In this document: positions 36,880 through 41,234 of the stretch, piece by piece
Numbering within the stretch: the stretch's first letter is position 1
How the letters are laid out: every line of letters begins with the position of its first letter
Origin: a virus
IMG/VR virus record: IMGVR_UViG_3300030117_006378
Span: 1-41,234 of that record
Direction: 5' to 3' (one strand)
DNA length: 41,234 bases
The notes under the pieces: model-generated
The model's input: only the letters and a program-made list of their open reading frames with translations
What the model was told of the DNA's origin: nothing
Database searches by the model: none
Translations under genes and position numbers: made by a program

Positions 36880-39800
36880 ATGAGCACAAACAGGCTTGAA
36901 GACCTCATAGAATTCTATGAGCCGGTTGAATACCGACAGCGCCTTAGGAGAGAGGAGGCGGAGAAGTTTCTCTACGAGCCCGTGGCTGAGCGCAAAGCTA
37001 TGGAGATTGACTACGCCAAGAGCGTTTTCGATGACGATGAGCTTTGGAAAAAAAGCGTGGGCCTTGCAATCAGAGAGGCCAACCAAGGCAGCATTACCGA
37101 CAGGGCCTGGGTTCAGCAAAGAGCGGAGCAAGCGTATTCTCAGGGCAAAGCCAAGCGAAACTTAATCGACACAGATGAACGCATTCGCCTGAGAAAGGCC
37201 ATCAAGCAAGGCGCCATGATTAAGCCTGAGGACGTTAGGCTGAATGAGGAGCAGCGCAAATCGCTTGCTGATGGGCGCGGCTATAAGCTGACGGCAGGAC
37301 AAGTAAAAAGGCAAATGCTTTTAGACGGCGACGTGCCTGAAGACATTCTGCCACATTTTACAGAGAGGCCTGGCGACCTTTTGCTTGAAGATCCAAAGAT
37401 TCCAGAAGAGATGCGCATTGAGATGCAGGAGAGAATGGACACCTTGCAGCGCAAGCCGCCGGGAACAAGGGAGGCACCATCTGAAGCCAGGAACCCAGTT
37501 GGCAGGTTCTTTGTTGATATTGGTGTTGGCATTCTTGACGTGCTTGGTTCTGGCGGACGATTTGCTCAAGGCTTGCCTGCTGGCTACATGCGCGGGCTGC
37601 GCGAACGAGAGCAGCTTAGGGCTCAAGGAAAGCTTGGCGCAAGAAACATTGAAAGCGTAAAAGGCAAAGTGCTTGAGATGGGAGCGCTACTTGACGATGC
37701 AATAAGCGGCGGTTTTTCTTCTATGCTAATGCTTAACGATGCGCCTGAGCTAGCGGATGAGCTTGGCTACATTGCACACAGCTACTGGGTAGACTCGGTT
37801 AAGCAGGCGATTGAAAACAAAGAACCCGGGGACACCAGGGAAATTGTTCAGGCAAAGGCCGAAAACATTTATCATCGACGCCTTAAAAGCGACGACGCCT
37901 TAACTCGCCTTGCCCTGAGGCATCCGGCAGGAGCACAGCTGGCTACTGAGATTCTTGCAGATCCTCTTAACATCCTTGGCGGCACCATCTTTAAAGGGGC
38001 TGCGGCTCTAACAACAAAAGCGGTAGGGAAAGAGCGCATACGAAAGGCCGGGGCAGCCGTAAGGCAGGCTCCTGTCATTAAGCAGGTTCGCAGTGTTTTT
38101 GTTAAGTCAATTGACAACGATGAAACGATACGTGAGCTGGGTGATTTTGGGGATTCGATACGAAGATCTGTGAAAGCAGCAGAGGATGCAGGCGGGGCAG
38201 CAAGCCGAAAGGTTCGCATAATTGGCGGACAAATTGACGAGCTGCTGTCTAAGGCTAGTGAAAAACGAACTTTAACATGGAAGACCGGCGACAAGACCGA
38301 AGAGATAACGGAGTCTCAAGCACTGTTTAGAGTGTTAGACACGGGTGTCGGAATAGACAACCTGCCAAAAAACCTGAGACCCGTTGTTGGTGAGGTGAAG
38401 AAGCTATCCGATGAGTTGTATGACATGTCGGCCCGAAGAGGGATGCTCAACAAAGTTGTTGGTGGAACAATTTCAACAGCAGGCAAAGTCCTCAACTACG
38501 TGCCCTATAGAAACTTTGAAGGCATTGGGAACCTAGAGGAAAAGGTTAAGGCGGCGGGGTTCGCATCAGTAACGCAGGCGTCAGAGGCTGTCCGCGTAAG
38601 CACCCTTCGCGATCGCGCCGCACAGGTTGAACGAGCAATAGGCATTAAGAAGAGGTCTTTGGCAAAAGCCTCTGCGTTCCAAAAAGACGACATCATTGCA
38701 GCGATTGATCGGCTGGAGAACAGGAAGGCAGCGCTTAACGACGAGTTTGCTAGGATGAACGACCGCTTGGCAAACGCTGGCGGCATTGACTCATTTATCG
38801 CCAAAGGCATGAAGCTTGATAAGCCCACCAGGCGACTTATCCACCAACTGCAAATGCACGCCAGCAAGGTTGATATGGTTGGAGCTAACGGCTCTCACCG
38901 AATTGACCCAACAAGCTGGGCAGCTGTTGCAAGGGAGGGTGGCGCTCAGCCAATTAAAAACGCAAGGATGCAGTGGAGGGACCACATCAGAAGAGAGGCG
39001 AACGTTGCTGGTCGCGCAGCAGAAGTCGCGGCGCTTACTCGGATGTTTGGCAAGGAACTGTCAGATCTACGCGGGGCCAAGCTAATACACGTTAAGCCCA
39101 GCAAAGGCGGGACAAAGCTCAACGAAGAGATAGCAGCCTTGTCTGAAGAGACCGGCCTGCATTACTCGTACCTCTCGCCGGACCTTAAGCAGGCCTACTT
39201 GCAGCTAGCCGGTAAAGCTGGCGACCCAGTTAGGGACGCCGAGGTAATTCTGCCAAAAGCCATGGCGGCCAGGCTTAACGAGATTTTGCCAAAGCTTAGC
39301 GACGGAGGCGTAAACGAAGCTGCGGGCTTGTTAAAAGACTTTAACGAATACATTCTTCAGCCAGCCAACTCTGTCTTTAGAACCAACACGACTGTTCTAA
39401 GAAGCCTGGCGTTTCACGGAACAAACCTAGCGGGCGCGGTTGGTCTTGGGATTTTAGCGCACGGGGTCAAGGCGGCAAACCCAAGGCTTCAGTGGGCATC
39501 GGCAAGGGCAGCGAGCGTTGCTGCTTTTTCTGGAGACGAGGCAGCGCTGGGCATGAAGCTGCGACTTGGCAAATCAGGGGAAGAAACCACCCTTGGTGAG
39601 CTGTATAAAGTCATGGACGAGTACGGCGTTATTGGGCAATCCGGTCTGCGCTTTGGAGCAGACCTAACGGTCGGCAAAGGTGTTGGTGCAACGTACGCTG
39701 GTTTTATGCAGAAGGTTGCATCCAAGACAAGGATGCAGCAGGTTGCAGCCCTAGGTGACGATTACCAGAAAAGCGTTGCCTTTCTTGGCTACATGATGCG

Positions 39801-40695
39801 CAAGGGCAGCTCTGACCCACAAGACGTATACAAGGCCTTGGACTTTACCACCGAGTACGCTGGCAACTACAATCGAATGACAAGCGTTGAGAAGGGTTAC
39901 CTTCGAGACATTTTTGCCTTTTACAGCTGGAACAGGTTTATCCTTCCGCACTTGGTCAAACAGGTTTACAAGAACCCTCAACGCCTTGCAGCCTTTGAGA
40001 AACTAAGAATGGCTGCCGAGTACCAGTACGGCAAAGAGCAGCCAGTGGCAGGCGTTGGTATTCCAGACCACATGCGTTTAGCGGGAGCATTCCAAGCACC
40101 AGCAGAGTTTCAGCCAGGGCAAAACAACTCAGGCTCTCACTCAGTGGCGATGATGCAGCTAGAGTTTCCGATTGCTGGCCTAGGCGCTCTTGCTCCAGGG
40201 TTTGGCGGCGGAACAGCGGTAGAGGCACAGCTTGGCCCAGGCGGTATGGCTTTGTCGGCAATGCTCAGCGGATTTGACGCAAGGCGTCACCAGGCGTACA
40301 CTTCAGAGGAATATCTTCCTAGCCTAGACGACCTAGAGTTCGATAGCATGGATGATATCACGGAGTCTTTGTTTCGTGTTACGGACTCAAAGCTCGGTAG
40401 TCAGATGCAGATAGCTGCGCCTTTTGGTGAATCGATGCTGAATTTGTCTAAGCTGTATATGCGGCATGGGATGACCGACGAGGCGTATGAGTTGTGGTTG
40501 AGATACAGGGTAGGTCGTGACTGGATGGGGATTGACAGGGGTGTTGCGAGGGGTTTGAATTTCTTTGGGGTGACGGATGATGCGAGGACAGACTTGTCCA
40601 TTGGATCGGTCATGCCGGGTAAGAAGCTGTACCTTGTGGACCCAATTCAAACAGCTAAACGCCGCAAAGCAAGAGCGGTTGAGGGATTAAGATAA
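36880..40695 (+). CDS. Very large internal virion (ejection) protein
   Basis: 1271 aa from ATG 36880 (AGAAGGA at 36869-36875); a TTG at 36859 would add seven residues. The chain is mostly helical with several Ala/Gly-rich amphipathic or membrane-like segments (LAFHGTNLAGAVGLGILAHG, near 850). Near residue 1010, TEYAGNYNRMTSVEKGYLRD followed by IFAFYSWNRFILPHLVKQVY resembles a segment seen near the end of many giant phage virion proteins. It probably corresponds to T7 gp16-type proteins that enter the cell before the DNA. No peptidoglycan hydrolase motif was recognised. Confidence 0.75.
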   Translation: MSTNRLEDLIEFYEPVEYRQRLRREEAEKFLYEPVAERKAMEIDYAKSVFDDDELWKKSVGLAIREANQGSITDRAWVQQRAEQAYSQGKAKRNLIDTDERIRLRKAIKQGAMIKPEDVRLNEEQRKSLADGRGYKLTAGQVKRQMLLDGDVPEDILPHFTERPGDLLLEDPKIPEEMRIEMQERMDTLQRKPPGTREAPSEARNPVGRFFVDIGVGILDVLGSGGRFAQGLPAGYMRGLREREQLRAQGKLGARNIESVKGKVLEMGALLDDAISGGFSSMLMLNDAPELADELGYIAHSYWVDSVKQAIENKEPGDTREIVQAKAENIYHRRLKSDDALTRLALRHPAGAQLATEILADPLNILGGTIFKGAAALTTKAVGKERIRKAGAAVRQAPVIKQVRSVFVKSIDNDETIRELGDFGDSIRRSVKAAEDAGGAASRKVRIIGGQIDELLSKASEKRTLTWKTGDKTEEITESQALFRVLDTGVGIDNLPKNLRPVVGEVKKLSDELYDMSARRGMLNKVVGGTISTAGKVLNYVPYRNFEGIGNLEEKVKAAGFASVTQASEAVRVSTLRDRAAQVERAIGIKKRSLAKASAFQKDDIIAAIDRLENRKAALNDEFARMNDRLANAGGIDSFIAKGMKLDKPTRRLIHQLQMHASKVDMVGANGSHRIDPTSWAAVAREGGAQPIKNARMQWRDHIRREANVAGRAAEVAALTRMFGKELSDLRGAKLIHVKPSKGGTKLNEEIAALSEETGLHYSYLSPDLKQAYLQLAGKAGDPVRDAEVILPKAMAARLNEILPKLSDGGVNEAAGLLKDFNEYILQPANSVFRTNTTVLRSLAFHGTNLAGAVGLGILAHGVKAANPRLQWASARAASVAAFSGDEAALGMKLRLGKSGEETTLGELYKVMDEYGVIGQSGLRFGADLTVGKGVGATYAGFMQKVASKTRMQQVAALGDDYQKSVAFLGYMMRKGSSDPQDVYKALDFTTEYAGNYNRMTSVEKGYLRDIFAFYSWNRFILPHLVKQVYKNPQRLAAFEKLRMAAEYQYGKEQPVAGVGIPDHMRLAGAFQAPAEFQPGQNNSGSHSVAMMQLEFPIAGLGALAPGFGGGTAVEAQLGPGGMALSAMLSGFDARRHQAYTSEEYLPSLDDLEFDSMDDITESLFRVTDSKLGSQMQIAAPFGESMLNLSKLYMRHGMTDEAYELWLRYRVGRDWMGIDRGVARGLNFFGVTDDARTDLSIGSVMPGKKLYLVDPIQTAKRRKARAVEGLR

Positions 40696-41027
40696 TGGCA
40701 CAGATTGCAAGCTTTAGAAAAACTCTCGGCAGCGGCACCGTTACAGAGGACACTGCCTTTGAGCACCGTATGATGCACGATGAAGGCAGGCTCACAGTGG
40801 CGGCCTTAAGTGCTTCAACGAACACGCGGGTAAGAATCAAGTACGTCTTTGATAACGCCGGTGGCGCTGAACAAACAGAGTCGGACATTCAGACTTTGGA
40901 TTTAACGCAAAACGTTTTAACTCTTGTTAACTTTGATTTTCCCGCTGGTTTAATTCGTGTAACGTACGATGACAACGGCTCATCGATGAGCGGCGGCGAT
41001 TTAAAAATTGACGCGCACGTAGGGTGA
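40695..41027 (+). CDS. Small beta protein before the fibre genes
   Basis: 110 aa, TAATG overlap with the giant gene. Strands alternate through the chain (RVRIKYVFDNAGGAEQTESD, LVNFDFPAGLIRVTYDDNGS). It may be a fibre-attachment or tail-tip protein. Nine bases later the next fibre gene begins, with an almost identical spacer (GTGAGGTGAGTT) to the one before gene 34 (GTGAGGTAGGTT). Confidence 0.65.
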   Translation: MAQIASFRKTLGSGTVTEDTAFEHRMMHDEGRLTVAALSASTNTRVRIKYVFDNAGGAEQTESDIQTLDLTQNVLTLVNFDFPAGLIRVTYDDNGSSMSGGDLKIDAHVG

Positions 41028-41035
41028 GGTGAGTT

Positions 41036-41234
41036 ATGGCAGACGCTAACATTCTTATTTTTGGCAACGCGCTTGGCGGGGGCACTATTGCTGTTCCTGA
41101 TAACAACACCACTGCGCTTGAGATTGACTCGATTGACGATCAAAATTATTTGGCAGTCGACACTACCGACTCAGCTGAAAGGGTAATTTTAGGAGCCGGT
41201 GGTGCAAATGTTCACATTGGCTCACCTACCGTCT
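41036..41234 (+). CDS. Second tail fibre gene, N-terminus only (runs off the window)
   Basis: 66 codons and one base are visible: MADANILIFGNALGGGTIAV and so on, ending in GANVHIGSPTV. The first 41 residues are only distantly similar to the fibre at 34-2076, but the last 25 codons are identical in DNA. It is therefore a paralogue, with its own start and ribosome site (GAGGTGAG). Confidence 0.8.
   Translation, partial: MADANILIFGNALGGGTIAVPDNNTTALEIDSIDDQNYLAVDTTDSAERVILGAGGANVHIGSPTV
41159..41234 (+). repeat. 76-bp direct repeat, copy 2 (identical to 154-229)
   Basis: See the copy at 154-229. The match begins at G41159 and runs to the last base of the window, so its true length on this side is unknown. 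Confidence 0.95.

Noticed and set aside
1-41234. Direct terminal repeat or simple circular closure of the genome
   Set aside because: The 76-bp match is inside two paralogous genes and bases 1-153 contradict a simple join.

Overview
The window looks like an almost complete genome of an uncultured tailed phage of podovirus type (Caudoviricetes). The evidence is a P22-like head and tail module (terminase, portal, scaffold, capsid, connector, tail hub, three ejection-type proteins, a S74-chaperone tail fibre) without a tape measure, sheath or tail-tube gene. There is no DNA polymerase, RNA polymerase, integrase or tRNA in the window, so replication and transcription would rely on the host. The host cannot be read from the sequence; lysis genes with spanin-like and outer-membrane-like features suggest a Gram-negative one.

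Layout. 1-5134 (+): tail fibre, lysis cassette and a run of very basic small proteins. 5128-16095 (-): the early block, in transcription order from 16095 down: three small genes and a DUF932-like gene, three Cys-rich proteins, several small unknowns, a two-domain regulator, a Cas4/RecB-type nuclease, a Sak4-like ATPase, an SSB-like protein, a replication initiator and a RusA resolvase. A small XRE repressor (9857-10072) is the only convincing plus-strand gene inside this block. 16096-17355 is a 1.26-kb divergent control region with a GC-rich alternating purine-pyrimidine tract and a paired operator-like palindrome. 17356-41027 (+): packaging, head, tail and ejection genes, with a non-coding 446-bp island (24971-25416) holding tandem repeats and a good sigma70-type promoter, and a terminator after the capsid gene.

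Most notable. (1) Three adjacent early genes (14869-15369, 15449-15787, 15871-16095), and less perfectly a fourth (13887-14813), are each bracketed by a private long inverted repeat of 27-29 nt, so every cistron would sit in the loop of its own mRNA stem. Eleven of the twelve transition mismatches in the three strong stems become G.U pairs on the sense RNA strand, which points to selection on RNA pairing. (2) A canonical A_AAA_AAG slippery site at the end of the holin-like gene opens an 89-codon frame that has no start codon of its own except a near-terminal CTG, and that ends in a TAATG junction with the lysis enzyme. (3) The two ends of the window carry an identical 76-bp sequence inside two different fibre-gene N-termini. 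The contig therefore probably broke in a tandem fibre duplication and does not carry a real terminal repeat. (4) Iteron-like TAACGCGTTA boxes lie inside the linker of the replication initiator gene, as in lambda O, and related palindromes lie before the packaging genes.

All family names are from reading the translations by eye; no database search was possible.
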